The notes under the pieces are model-generated. The model worked only from the letters and a program-made list of their open reading frames with translations. It was not told the DNA's origin and did not search any database. Shown piece by piece: positions 51,158 through 60,085 of a DNA stretch of 64,000 nt. The DNA is from Planctomycetota bacterium (GTDB lineage Bacteria > Planctomycetota > Phycisphaerae > Phycisphaerales > Phycisphaeraceae): contig JAIOPN010000031.1 of the NCBI GenBank assembly GCA_021413865.1, positions 1-64,000 of the forward strand. The letters run 5' to 3'. Position 1 is the stretch's first letter; each line of letters starts with the position of its first letter. The translations under genes and the position numbers were made by a program.

Positions 51158-51817
51158 ATGCCAGAACCGATTACGATTGTGATGGTGGGTGCCGGCGGCG
51201 GGAGCGTCTTGCTCGAGCTCGCGCGCCGCCAGTTCCGCATTTTCAAAGAGCTGCTCGACGTGGTCGGCGGGGTGACGGCGCTGATCGTTTTCACCCCGGT
51301 CATGGCGCTCTGCGCGCTGATGATCAAGATCGCCGACCCGGACGGCCCGGTGATGTACCGCCAGGTCCGCGTGGGGCTCAACGGCCGGCTCTTCACGATC
51401 TACAAGCTCCGCACGATGTACGTGGACGCCGAGAAGCACGGCAAGGCGCAGCGCGCCGGCGAGGACGACCCCCGCGTGATCCCCTGCTGCCGCTGGATGC
51501 GCAAGGGCCACCTCGACGAGCTGCCGCAACTGGTGAACATCCTGCGCGGCGAGATGAGCCTGGTGGGCCCGCGGCCCGAACGTCCGGAATTGTTCGAGGA
51601 CCTGAGCCGTGAGATGCCCGATTTCGAGAAGCGCCTGGCCGTCAAGCCCGGGCTGACCGGCCTGGCGCAGATCAAGAACGGCTACGACACCGACATCGAT
51701 TCGGTCCGGCGCAAGCTCCAGTACGACCTGGAGTACATCGAGAATATGAGCCTGTTGCAGGAGATCAAGCTCCTGTTCGCCACGGTCAGCAAGTTCCGCG
51801 ACCAGGGCGCACGGTAA
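51158..51817 (+). CDS. Bacterial sugar transferase (initiating glycosyl-phosphate transferase)
   Basis: A 219-residue membrane enzyme. The start at 51158 removes 42 doubtful codons. One hydrophobic segment (about 38-60, [20 protein letters not shown]) anchors the conserved domain: [48 protein letters not shown] and [10 protein letters not shown]. These enzymes attach the first sugar phosphate to undecaprenyl phosphate. It heads the exopolysaccharide operon. Confidence 0.88.
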   Translation: MPEPITIVMVGAGGGSVLLELARRQFRIFKELLDVVGGVTALIVFTPVMALCALMIKIADPDGPVMYRQVRVGLNGRLFTIYKLRTMYVDAEKHGKAQRAGEDDPRVIPCCRWMRKGHLDELPQLVNILRGEMSLVGPRPERPELFEDLSREMPDFEKRLAVKPGLTGLAQIKNGYDTDIDSVRRKLQYDLEYIENMSLLQEIKLLFATVSKFRDQGAR

Positions 51818-51986
51818 CGCCGGTCCGGGCTCTGCCCCGCTGTTATCGGCGATGGTTATCGGTCAGCGGTGGAAACATCGCTGTCCCTGCTTTAGCGGTA
51901 CCCGGACTTCGACCGACGTTATCGAGGTCCGGCCCGGTCGATCCACCGGTTCGGTCCAGGACGGTTTTGACACAAGGGAGTGCATT

Positions 51987-52730
51987 ATGCGGCAGCATCT
52001 GAGGATCGTGTCTTGCGGCGGTTTCTCGTTGGTCGCCCTGCTGGTGGCGGCGCTGGCCTCGGTCGGCTGCGCCCCGCCCAAGTACACCGACTACGACACC
52101 TTCATGAAGAAGCCCCGCCCCATCGTCGGCGGCAAGCCCTACGTCATCGAGCCGCCCGACACCATCCGCATCATCTCCCCCAACGCGCCCGAGATTAACA
52201 ACGTCTCGGTCACCATCCGGCCCGACGGCTACATCACCCTCTATCTCCTGGGCGACCTCTTCGTCGCCGGCAAGACCCCGACCCAGCTCTCCAGCGAGAT
52301 CGAGGAAAAAATCCTCAAGTACTACCAGGACGCGACCATCCAGATCGAGGTCATCGGCTTCAACTCCAAGTTCTACTACCTCGCCGGCGAGATCGACATG
52401 GGCCCCAAGCCCTACACCGGGCGTGAGACCGTCCTCGACGCCGTCCTCAAGGGCGGCGTGGCGCGGTCGTCGTGGCCTGAGCACCTGGTCGTCCTGCGCC
52501 CCAACGAGGAGGAGCAGCTCGTCCGCCGCATGACGATCAACTTCCTAGACATGATCGAAAAGGGCGACCTACGCTACAACGCGGTGGTTGAAGAGGGCGA
52601 CATCCTTTTCATGCCCATCAACCCGCTCGCGGCGATCGGCGTCGCGGTGCAGAACCTGTTGTCGCCGGTTAATCCGCTCATCCAGGCCGCCAGCACGCCC
52701 AAGGCGGCGGGCGCGGCCGCGGGGTTCTAA
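51987..52730 (+). CDS. Polysaccharide export protein (Wza type)
   Basis: A 247-residue outer-membrane lipoprotein. The start at 51987 is preceded by AAGGGAG. The lipobox is SVGC (Cys about residue 28). The poly-export domain is clear: YVIEPPDTIRIISPN, VTIRPDGYITLYLLGDL, AGKTPTQLSSEIEEKI. A SLBB-type region follows (FYYLAGEIDMGP, TVLDAVLKGG) and ends with EEGDILFMP. It would form the export channel for the polysaccharide. Confidence 0.88.
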   Translation: MRQHLRIVSCGGFSLVALLVAALASVGCAPPKYTDYDTFMKKPRPIVGGKPYVIEPPDTIRIISPNAPEINNVSVTIRPDGYITLYLLGDLFVAGKTPTQLSSEIEEKILKYYQDATIQIEVIGFNSKFYYLAGEIDMGPKPYTGRETVLDAVLKGGVARSSWPEHLVVLRPNEEEQLVRRMTINFLDMIEKGDLRYNAVVEEGDILFMPINPLAAIGVAVQNLLSPVNPLIQAASTPKAAGAAAGF

Positions 52731-52798
52731 CGGCCTGTTCGGTTGCTAGTCACGGGCCGGCCTGATCCGCCGGCCCGATCATCAGGGGAGTTTCTTGC

Positions 52799-54448
52799 AT
52801 GGCCTGGCGTAAGCCCGCGAATCTGAACGAATGGCTGTCGGTCGGCGCCAAGCGCTGGACGCTCTTCCTCTTCCCGGCCCTGGCCGTCATGGTCGTGGTC
52901 TGCCTGGCCAGCTTCAAGGTGGACCGCGTCTATCAGGCCGAGGCCATGTTCCGCCGCATGAACGACGTCTCGATGGGGTCCACCTCCGAGAGCATGGGCA
53001 GCCGCCAGCTCGACACCATCCGCATGAGCTACAACCAGGACCTCCGCGGCAAGGCCGCCGTCAGCCAGCTCATCGACGACCTGGGCCTGGCCAAGAACCT
53101 GCCCCGCAGCCGCACCGCCGACGGCGCCCTGACCGCCGAGGGGCAGATCCTCAAGGACGACATGATCAAGGACATGCAGTCCCGCCTGCGCATCGGCTTC
53201 CAGAACAACACCGAGCAGCAGGACGACATCACCGTCACCTTCAACGACTCCGACAGCCAGCTCGCGCCCCGCGTCGTCAACCAGTTGATCGAGAACTACA
53301 TCCGCAAGACCAAGCAGGAACTCAACGACGTCCTGCTGGGCGCCAAGGTCTTCTTCGACAAGGAGACCGAGCGCTACCGCAACAAGGTGCAGGAGCTCGA
53401 GAAGAAGAAGCTCCTGATCGCCAAGGGCCACGCCGGCATGCTGCCCGACGACCCCAGCAGCGCCCAGAACAAGCTCGTCGAGATCCGAGGCCGGCTCGCC
53501 AGCGTCACCCAGGAGCTCGAGGTTTCCCGCGAGAAGTTCACCGCCATGGACGCCTGGATCAAGGCCCAGCCCGAGTTCATCGAGCGCCCCATCAACGTCG
53601 AGAACCCCGTCCTCCGCCAGTTGCTCGAGAGCAAGACCAGCATCGAGAACGACCTGGACAAGAACCTCACCCTCTTCCGCCGCACCGACGAGCACCCCGA
53701 GGTCAAGTCCCTGCGCCTCCGCCTGGCGAACATCGAGAAGAAGATCGCCGAGACCCAGGCCCAGATCGTCGGCAGCAACCAGAGCGTCCCCAACGAGCAG
53801 CGCCAGCTCGCCATGCGGGACCAGCAGGCCCTGGGCGGGACGATCACCGCCCTGCAGCGCCAGAAAGAAGACCTGGCCTCGCAGCAGGAGCAGATGGAGA
53901 GCCTGGACCGCGACTTCTTCTCCTACCGCAGCGAGTACACCAAGACCGACCGCGAGCTGACCGAGGCCATCGAGCAGGCCAAGTTCTGGGAGGACAAGCT
54001 GCGCAACACGCAGATCGCCCTCTCCGCCGAGTTCAGCCAGAAGGGCATCCGCCTCACCTTCCTCCAGCAGGCGGACATCGCGCGTCCCAGCAAGCCCACG
54101 CTGCTCATGGTGCTTGTCGTCGCGGTGGGCCTGGGCTGCGCCGTCGGCGCGGGCCTGGTGATCGTCACCGAGCTGCTGGACACCTCGTTCCGCAACGCCG
54201 ACCAGGCGATGGACGACCTGAAGCTCCCCGTCCTGGGCGCCGTCAGCGAGATCGTCTCCCCCGCCCAGAACTTCCGCCGCCGCATCATCACCATGGCCGT
54301 GTACCCGTCGCTGGCGACCTTCATGATCCTCGTGCTGCTGGTCAACTTCTGGCTCATCTACATGAGCCTCGAGGAGACGCACCGGTTCGAGCAGCTCGTC
54401 AGCTCACCCGCCTCGTTCATCAAGCAGACCCTGCTGGGCAGGGGCTGA
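52799..54448 (+). CDS. Wzz-type chain-length determinant
   Basis: A 549-residue inner-membrane protein with two membrane segments (about 22-42, and near 430-455) plus a third close to the end (about 500-522). A long helical coiled-coil region lies between (about 160-400, QELEKKKLLIAKGH, LRLRLANIEKKIAETQAQI). The N-terminal Wzz domain has the strands ASFKVDRVYQAEAMF. It regulates polymer length and contacts the export channel. It fits the larger form found with exosortase-linked EPS loci. Confidence 0.85.
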   Translation: MAWRKPANLNEWLSVGAKRWTLFLFPALAVMVVVCLASFKVDRVYQAEAMFRRMNDVSMGSTSESMGSRQLDTIRMSYNQDLRGKAAVSQLIDDLGLAKNLPRSRTADGALTAEGQILKDDMIKDMQSRLRIGFQNNTEQQDDITVTFNDSDSQLAPRVVNQLIENYIRKTKQELNDVLLGAKVFFDKETERYRNKVQELEKKKLLIAKGHAGMLPDDPSSAQNKLVEIRGRLASVTQELEVSREKFTAMDAWIKAQPEFIERPINVENPVLRQLLESKTSIENDLDKNLTLFRRTDEHPEVKSLRLRLANIEKKIAETQAQIVGSNQSVPNEQRQLAMRDQQALGGTITALQRQKEDLASQQEQMESLDRDFFSYRSEYTKTDRELTEAIEQAKFWEDKLRNTQIALSAEFSQKGIRLTFLQQADIARPSKPTLLMVLVVAVGLGCAVGAGLVIVTELLDTSFRNADQAMDDLKLPVLGAVSEIVSPAQNFRRRIITMAVYPSLATFMILVLLVNFWLIYMSLEETHRFEQLVSSPASFIKQTLLGRG

Positions 54449-54536
54449 CCCGCGGCCGCCGGCCGTCTGCACCCGAAACCGGAAATCCCCCGCCCGCGAG
54501 CCTATAACTCCCTCCCGGCCCCGCGACTCTTCCCCG

Positions 54537-55427
54537 ATGTACGAGACCTACTACAACCTCGCCTGCCAGCCCTTCGCCAACACGCCCAACTCGCGCTTCT
54601 TCTTCGAGACCGACCAGCACAAAGAGGCGCTGGCCAAACTCGAATACACCGTCCGCAACCGCCGCGGCTTCGCCCTCATCACCGGTGAGATCGGCTCGGG
54701 CAAGACCACCCTCACCCGCACCCTCATCCGCCGCCTGGGCTCCGAGGCCCGCGTCGCGCTGATCAACAACACCCGCGTCACCTCCGCCCAGTTGCTCCGC
54801 CTGATCGCAGGCGAGTTCCAGATCCAGGTCGCCGCCTCCGCCGACAAGTCCGTGCTCCTGACCGCCATCCGCAAGTTCGTCGAGCAGCAGCACTCGGTCG
54901 GCCGCACCGTGGTCATCATCATCGACGAGGGCCAGTGCCTCTCCATCGACGAGTTCGAGGAGATCCGCCTGCTGACCAACCTGGAGACCGAGACCGAGAA
55001 GCTCGTGCAGCTCCTGATCCTGGGCCAGCCCGAGCTGCGCGCCACCCTCAAGCACGCCCGCCTGGCGCCGCTGATCCAGCGCATCGTGATGTACATGCAC
55101 CTCATGCCCATGAGCTTCGACGACATGACGCGCTACATCGCCTTCCGCCTGGTCCGCGCCAGCAAGGACAAGCCCAACGTCGATTTCTCGCGCAACGCCC
55201 TGGAAGTGATCTACGAATACTCCAAGGGCGTGCCCCGCATTGTGAACCTGGTCTGTGATAACGCGTTGCTGGTGGGCTATTCCAACGACACCCGGCTGAT
55301 CGACTCGAAGATTATCCGCCGCGCAATAACCCAGATGTTGCCGAACTTCGACGGCGTTTCGACCGATCTATTAGGGGGCGAGGACGAACCCGCGCGGCAG
55401 GAGTTGGACGATGGGCGACGTATTTGA
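54537..55427 (+). CDS. ExeA-like AAA ATPase of the exopolysaccharide locus
   Basis: A 296-residue AAA ATPase. The opening MYETYYNLACQPFANTPNSR is typical of the ATPase linked to exosortase (XrtA/PEP-CTERM) polysaccharide loci. Walker A is ITGEIGSGKTTLTRTL (about 42), Walker B VVIIIDEGQCLS (about 124), and there is a sensor-type LLILGQPEL. A Pro-Arg-Ile-Val segment (KGVPRIVNLVCDNALL) follows, as in the family. It overlaps the next gene by 17 bp. Confidence 0.85.
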   Translation: MYETYYNLACQPFANTPNSRFFFETDQHKEALAKLEYTVRNRRGFALITGEIGSGKTTLTRTLIRRLGSEARVALINNTRVTSAQLLRLIAGEFQIQVAASADKSVLLTAIRKFVEQQHSVGRTVVIIIDEGQCLSIDEFEEIRLLTNLETETEKLVQLLILGQPELRATLKHARLAPLIQRIVMYMHLMPMSFDDMTRYIAFRLVRASKDKPNVDFSRNALEVIYEYSKGVPRIVNLVCDNALLVGYSNDTRLIDSKIIRRAITQMLPNFDGVSTDLLGGEDEPARQELDDGRRI

Positions 55428-56415
55428 TGCCATGAAGCGCTCCCGCAAGGAGCGCGAAACCAAGCCGGACGCACCCCGCGCCGATTCCGCGCCGGCGCCC
55501 GCCGCCCCCGCGCGCCCCCAGAGCGACGACGCCCGCCCCGCACTGCCCATGGACCAGGTCCACGTGGACCGCTCCGACGACCACGACGACGCCCCCACCC
55601 AGGCCGTGGAGCGCAAAGCCCCCGCCGGCAGGGGGGTCTCCGCCGCCGTCGATCGCGCCAAGGCCGACCTCACCGCCGACCCCTCGCTCGTCCCCGGCAT
55701 GCTGCCCTCGCCCGCCGCGGGCCTGCACGACCCGGCGCTCAACGGCTACTCCTCCCAGATCGTCGTCCACCACGACCGCGGCTCGGTCATCACCGAGCAG
55801 TACCGCGCCATCCGCACCCAGATCCTCGCCCGCGCACGCAACCGCAGGCTCCAGACCCACGTCATCACCAGCTCCGCCCCCGAAGAGGGCAAGAGCGTCA
55901 CCTCCGTCAACCTGGGCGTGACCTTCAGCGAGCTCCGCAGCCAGAAGACCCTGCTCATCGAGGCCGACCTGCGAAAGCCCAGCTTCCAGAACCTCTTCCG
56001 CCGCAACCCCACGCCCGGCCTGACCAACTACCTCCGCGGCGAGGTCGATTCCATCGACAAGATCCTCCACCCCTCGGTCTATCCCAACCTCCAGATCATC
56101 CCCGCCGGCGACCGCGACGTGACGGGCAGCACCGAGCTGCTCTCCAGCCCGCGCATGGCGGCGCTCATCGAACGGCTCAAGGACCGCTACGAGCACATCT
56201 TCATCGACACGCCCCCCGTCGTGACCGTCACCGACGCCTGCATCCTGGGCGCGCTGTGCGACGAGACCCTGCTCGTGGTCCGCCTGGGCAAGACGCCCGC
56301 CGGCATGGTCGAGCGCGCCAAACGCCTGCTCCGCTTCGCTAACTGCGACGTCGCGGGCGTCATCCTCACCCACCTGCACCTGCAGGCGCCCAAGTACCTC
56401 TACCGCTACGCGTGA
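55411..56415 (+). CDS. CpsD/CapB-family tyrosine kinase
   Basis: A 334-residue cytoplasmic kinase. The N-terminal 110 residues are Pro/Ala/Asp-rich and probably flexible. The kinase domain has Walker A SSAPEEGKSVTSVNLG (about 153), Walker A' TLLIEADLRKPS (about 181) and Walker B HIFIDTPPVVTVTDA (about 264). These BY-kinases regulate polysaccharide assembly together with the Wzz protein. The C-terminus does not end in a clear Tyr cluster (only YLYRYA), so self-phosphorylation may be limited. Confidence 0.88.
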   Translation: MGDVFDAMKRSRKERETKPDAPRADSAPAPAAPARPQSDDARPALPMDQVHVDRSDDHDDAPTQAVERKAPAGRGVSAAVDRAKADLTADPSLVPGMLPSPAAGLHDPALNGYSSQIVVHHDRGSVITEQYRAIRTQILARARNRRLQTHVITSSAPEEGKSVTSVNLGVTFSELRSQKTLLIEADLRKPSFQNLFRRNPTPGLTNYLRGEVDSIDKILHPSVYPNLQIIPAGDRDVTGSTELLSSPRMAALIERLKDRYEHIFIDTPPVVTVTDACILGALCDETLLVVRLGKTPAGMVERAKRLLRFANCDVAGVILTHLHLQAPKYLYRYA

Positions 56416-56446
56416 GCCCGCACCCCCGCCAACCCAGCGCGCAGCC

Positions 56447-57700
56447 ATGACCGTCGCCGTCGAGCCACCCCCGACCCCCGCCCCGACGCCCGCCACGGCA
56501 CGCCGTGCGGTGCGCAAGGTTCTCCTGCTCACCCACCGCCTGCCCTACCCGCCCGACCGCGGCGACCGCATCCGCAGCTACAACCTCGTCCGCCTCCTCT
56601 CCCGCCACTTCGACCTGGCCGTCGCCTGCACCAGCGACGAGCCGGTCTGGCTCCAGCACCACCAGCTCCTGCGCACGATGGCCAAGCGCGTCACCATCCA
56701 GCCGATCTCGGGCCTGTACTGCAAGGCCCGCAGCGCCGCGGCCATCCTGACCGGCGGGGCGGCCACGCCCGCCTCCTTCTACCGCGTGGGCCTGGCGGAG
56801 GCGATCCAGCAGTGGCACGAGCAGGACCCCTTCGACGCCGTGCTCACCTTCTGCACCGGCATGATCCATTACGCCCGCCTGCTCACGCGCGGCCCCAACC
56901 CGCCGCGGCACGTGCTCGACCTGGTGGACGTGGACTCCATCAAGTGGCGCAGCTACGCACAGGGCTGGTCGCCCAAGAGCTGGGTCTTCGCCGCCGAGTC
57001 GCGCCGCCTCCGCCGCATCGAGGCCGGCGAGTTCGACCGCTTCGACGCCGTCACCGTCGTCAGCGACGCCGAGGCCAAGGCCTACCGTGAACACGTCGGC
57101 GACCACCCCGGCCTGGCCGTCGTCGGCAACGGCGTGGACCTGGACTACTTCCACCCGCTCCCCGAGCCCGAAACACCCAACACCATCTGCTTCGTCGGCG
57201 TGCTCAACTACAAGCCCAACGCCGACGGCATCGCCTGGTTCGTCAAAGAGGTCATGCCGCTCCTGCGCCATCGCCTCCCCGACGCCCAGGTGCTGGTCGT
57301 CGGCCGCCACCCCACGCCCGCCGTGCTCGAACTGGGCAACGAGCCGGGCGTCGAGGTCGTCGGCTCCGTGCCCGACGTGCGCCTCTACATCGAGCGCTCC
57401 TCGGCCGTCATCGCCCCGCTCCAGATCGCCCGCGGTGTGCAGAACAAGGTCCTCGAAGCGATGGCCTGCCGCCGCGCCGTCGTCTGCTCACCCGGCGCGG
57501 CCCAGGGCATCAACGCCACCGACGGCGAGCACCTGCTCGTCGCCGACCGGCCCGCGCAGTGGGCCGACCACCTGCACCGCCTCCTCACCGACGCCGCGCT
57601 GCGCAAGACCATCGCCGACGCCGCCCGCACGCAGGTCGAGCGCCGCTACACATGGGAGGACGCCCTCGCCCCGATGGTGCACCTGCTCAAGGGCGAGTAA
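56447..57700 (+). CDS. GT4-type glycosyltransferase (XrtA-system type)
   Basis: A 417-residue glycosyltransferase. The N-terminal KVLLLTHRLPYPPDRGDRIR is characteristic of the sugar transferase associated with exosortase systems. The C-terminal GT-B half has TICFVGVLNYKPNADGI, VLVVGRHPTP and IAPLQIARGVQNKVLEAMA, with the usual Glu. It probably adds a sugar to the growing chain. It is the last gene of the operon in this window; no exosortase gene was found. Confidence 0.88.
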   Translation: MTVAVEPPPTPAPTPATARRAVRKVLLLTHRLPYPPDRGDRIRSYNLVRLLSRHFDLAVACTSDEPVWLQHHQLLRTMAKRVTIQPISGLYCKARSAAAILTGGAATPASFYRVGLAEAIQQWHEQDPFDAVLTFCTGMIHYARLLTRGPNPPRHVLDLVDVDSIKWRSYAQGWSPKSWVFAAESRRLRRIEAGEFDRFDAVTVVSDAEAKAYREHVGDHPGLAVVGNGVDLDYFHPLPEPETPNTICFVGVLNYKPNADGIAWFVKEVMPLLRHRLPDAQVLVVGRHPTPAVLELGNEPGVEVVGSVPDVRLYIERSSAVIAPLQIARGVQNKVLEAMACRRAVVCSPGAAQGINATDGEHLLVADRPAQWADHLHRLLTDAALRKTIADAARTQVERRYTWEDALAPMVHLLKGE

Positions 57701-58191
57701 GCCAACTATGGGTGAGCTTCCGCGCTCTTTTCCCCTCCCTTCCAGGGACGGAGATGTAAATGTACTTCGCCCCTTTTCTTCCCCGGGGTCTGCGTTCCAC
57801 CGGTTGGCTCCTTGGTGGGGGCTACGGCAGATTTTTCCGCCAAGCGAAGGCTTCTCAAAATCCTCTGTTTGAACCTTTCTTTCGACGGCGTAACTCTTGT
57901 TCCTGAAATGAGAAAGCCCTTCAACCTGCTGGTCGAAGGGCTTCATTCTCACGTAAATCGGGGTGACCGGCGATGGACATTTCCTAACGAGGTAACGGGC
58001 CGGAATCTGCTGTTGCAGGCAATGTCGCTAACCGTAGCGTTCACTGCCGAAGAGTTCTTTGCCGCGGGTTTGGCGTAATTCAAAGCAATCACGCCGGAAC
58101 CCTAATTCCGCAAACTAGCTCTTAGCAACCCCAGCTTCCGCCGTGACCTTCCCTGCCGAGTTTCATTGGAAACCGGTTAGGGAGTCTTTTC
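57701..58191. other. Gene-free stretch after the exopolysaccharide operon
   Basis: No credible gene. It holds a hairpin at 57914-57943. The composition drops in GC toward the recombinase gene. It probably represents the junction between the operon and a mobile element. Confidence 0.4.
57914..57943. terminator. Hairpin after the exopolysaccharide operon
   Basis: A 9-bp stem AAGCCCTTC/GAAGGGCTT with a 12-nt loop. It is 213 bp past the stop of the glycosyltransferase and has no strong T-run, so it is only a possible terminator. Confidence 0.4.
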
Positions 58192-59313
58192 GTGAACACG
58201 AAACTTGACGTAATTTATACGCGCTACAGCACGGAGCAGCAGAGGTCCGAGAGCAGCACCGATCAGGAACGGCGCTGCCGCAATGAGCTCGACAAGCTGG
58301 GCATTCCTCATGAGCACTTTGAAGTCATCAATGACGAGGCGGTCAGCGGTACCAGCGAAAACCGCACCGGCTTCGAACGGATCATGAAGATGATGCACGC
58401 TCGCCAGATTGGCACACTCATCGTCACCGAACAGGCGCGATTCTCACGCGGGGATAACGCCAAGCTGTTCATCAAAGACGTCGTGTATTACGGCGGGCGT
58501 TTCATTTCCGTGACAGAAGGCATTGACACCACCAAGAATGGCTGGCAGGTCATTGCAGGCGTCATGGAGTTGCACCACTCGCAGTCCACCACGGATACCG
58601 CCGCGCGCGTCCGCGGCGGCCAAGAGGGCCGGGTGCTGGATGGGAATGGCTCGGCTGGCGACTTCCCGTTTGGGTACCGGTCGGAATATGTCGATCCGGC
58701 CGCCGCATTGGCTTGTCGCAATCGTGGTCCAAAGCCCAAGAAGATCGTCCTGATCGACGAGCCCAGCGCTGCGGTAGTGCGGGAGATCTTCCGCCGCTTT
58801 GCGACCGGCGAGTCGTACGGCTCGATTGTTCGTTGGCTCAACAACCCCGCCAACCCCGTACCGTCCATCGGAAAAAGCCCCTGGCACCACGAGCATGTCC
58901 GCCGGATCCTGACAAATACGAAGTACATCGGAATCTGGACTTACGGCAAGACGACCACCGTGCGCAGCTCGACGGGGAAGAAGAAGCAGGTCGCTCCCAT
59001 GGCTTACCAGAAGGTCACTACCTCGCAACGGCCGGAACTGCGGATCGTTGAGCAGAGCGTTTGGATTGCTGTTCAGAGCCGCATCCAGGAACTCCTGAAA
59101 ATCTACGGTATGAAAGAGGGCGGGAAAAAGCGTGGCCCCGCGCAGCACTACCGGCTGCTCTATGCCGAGGAGATCCTGCCCGGTCTCGTCCACTGCCTCA
59201 CCTGCGGCAGCCGGCTCCACACCACGGTTAGTGGCAACGGTGTCAAGCGGATGGCCTGGCCCCGGATTCACCCGCGTTCGCGCTGGGGTTCAAGCCAATC
59301 CCGGTGGACCTGA
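58192..59313 (+). pseudogene. Serine recombinase, C-terminally truncated
   Basis: The GTG start gives 373 residues. The resolvase domain (about 1-145) has Ser in YTRYSTEQQ and the usual LIVTEQARFSRG. The recombinase domain (about 160-275) is present (GSAGDFPFGYRSEY, SIVRWLNNP, VRRILTNTKYIGIW). The zinc ribbon begins with LVHCLTCGSRLHTTVSG but the second Cys pair is missing: after GVKRM the frame continues as unrelated sequence (AWPRIHPRSRW). Large serine recombinases are usually 450-600 residues, so this copy is probably inactive. Confidence 0.75.
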
Positions 59314-59375
59314 TCGGCCCCGACGGCTGGGTCAAGCGCGGCCGTCCAGTGCGAGCCGAGCCGGCCGTGAAATAG
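59265..59375 (+). pseudogene. C-terminal tail fragment of a glycosidase-like protein
   Basis: A 36-codon piece ending in a stop: DSPAFALGFKPIPVDLIGPD, then GWVKRGRP. The pattern SPAFxLGFKPIPxxxIGxDGW is typical of the end of parallel-beta-helix glycoside hydrolases. It shows that a gene was cut here when the recombinase end was lost. Evidence is by eye only. Confidence 0.4.
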
Positions 59376-59630
59376 ATTGTTCCAAGTCGCGTGCGATGGT
59401 CATCTCCCCGCACCGGCCAACAAGAACCCAAAACCTCTGAACGGTGATTGGCTGGTCGGGAGCATGCCGCGGATTTGCTCTATGAGCACTCGCGGACGGT
59501 CCTCATCGTGTTCGCCGCGTGCCTGTTCCCACAGCGCCAGGCGTGTAACGTGACTGGCGCCCTCCCCGGAATCTGATCCAGGTGATGTGAGAGAATCCTG
59601 ACGGCCCGAAGGGGCCGGAAAGGATTGGAG

Positions 59631-59903
59631 ATGAAGAAGCGACACAGCGCGGAACAGGTTGTTGGGATGCTTCGGCAGGCGGATGTGGAGTTGGGCAAGG
59701 GCCAGAAGGTCCCGGAGGTCTGCCGTCAGCTTGGGATCAGCGAGGTGACGTACTACCGGTGGCGGACCAAGTACGGGGGGATGGACCCGCAGATGGCCAG
59801 GCAGATGCAGGAGCCGCAGAAGGAGAACGCGCGGCTCAAGCGGTTGGTGGCGGACCAGGCGTTGGACATGTTGATCTTGAAGGAGGCGGCACGCCCAAAC
59901 TGA
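59631..59903 (+). CDS. IS3 transposase OrfA
   Basis: A 90-residue protein with HTH: KKRHSAEQVVGMLRQADVEL, QLGISEVTYYRWRTKYGGM, then a leucine-zipper region (ENARLKRLVADQALDMLILK). The start at 59631 has AAGGA upstream. In intact IS3 elements OrfA and OrfB are joined by a programmed frameshift; here the two genes overlap at TGATG. Confidence 0.8.
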   Translation: MKKRHSAEQVVGMLRQADVELGKGQKVPEVCRQLGISEVTYYRWRTKYGGMDPQMARQMQEPQKENARLKRLVADQALDMLILKEAARPN

Positions 59904-60085
59904 TGAGCCCCGAGGGGCGGAGGAGGACGGTGGAGAAGGTCCGCCGCCGCCTGGGGCATGAGAAGGTTTCGGAGCGTCGAGCCTGCGAGGCGTTGGGTCA
60001 ACCAAGGACGACCCAGCGCTACCGCCCGGGGGCCCGGAAGGTGGATGCGGATCGGCGGTTGATCGTTCAGATGCGTCGGCTAATC
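59903..60085 (+). pseudogene. IS3 transposase OrfB, truncated
   Basis: Reads MSPEGRRRTVEKVRRRLG, SERRACEALGQPRTTQRYRP, then VQMRRLIRQ, equal to the first 60 or so residues of IS3 OrfB (normally 270-300 with a DDE domain). The catalytic part is missing. Confidence 0.75.

Larger units (their letters stand above)
59552..60085 (+). mobile_element. Partial IS3-family insertion sequence
   Basis: The likely left end is TGACTGGCGCCCTCCCCGGA (59552-59571). It contains orfA and the first 60 or so codons of orfB. The right part is missing, cut at the end of the glycosidase gene on the other strand. Confidence 0.65.

Noticed and set aside
52727-54382. 551-codon minus-strand open frame
   Set aside because: Shadow of the Wzz-type gene; Leu/Val/Gly-rich repetitive text.
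59466-59560. Short protein-like reading (LLYEHSRTVLIVFAACLF)
   Set aside because: Only about 30 codons, with no family recognised and no start or partner. It may be a gene scrap but cannot be supported.
59400-60005. 201-codon minus-strand open frame
   Set aside because: Shadow of the IS3 OrfA/OrfB region.
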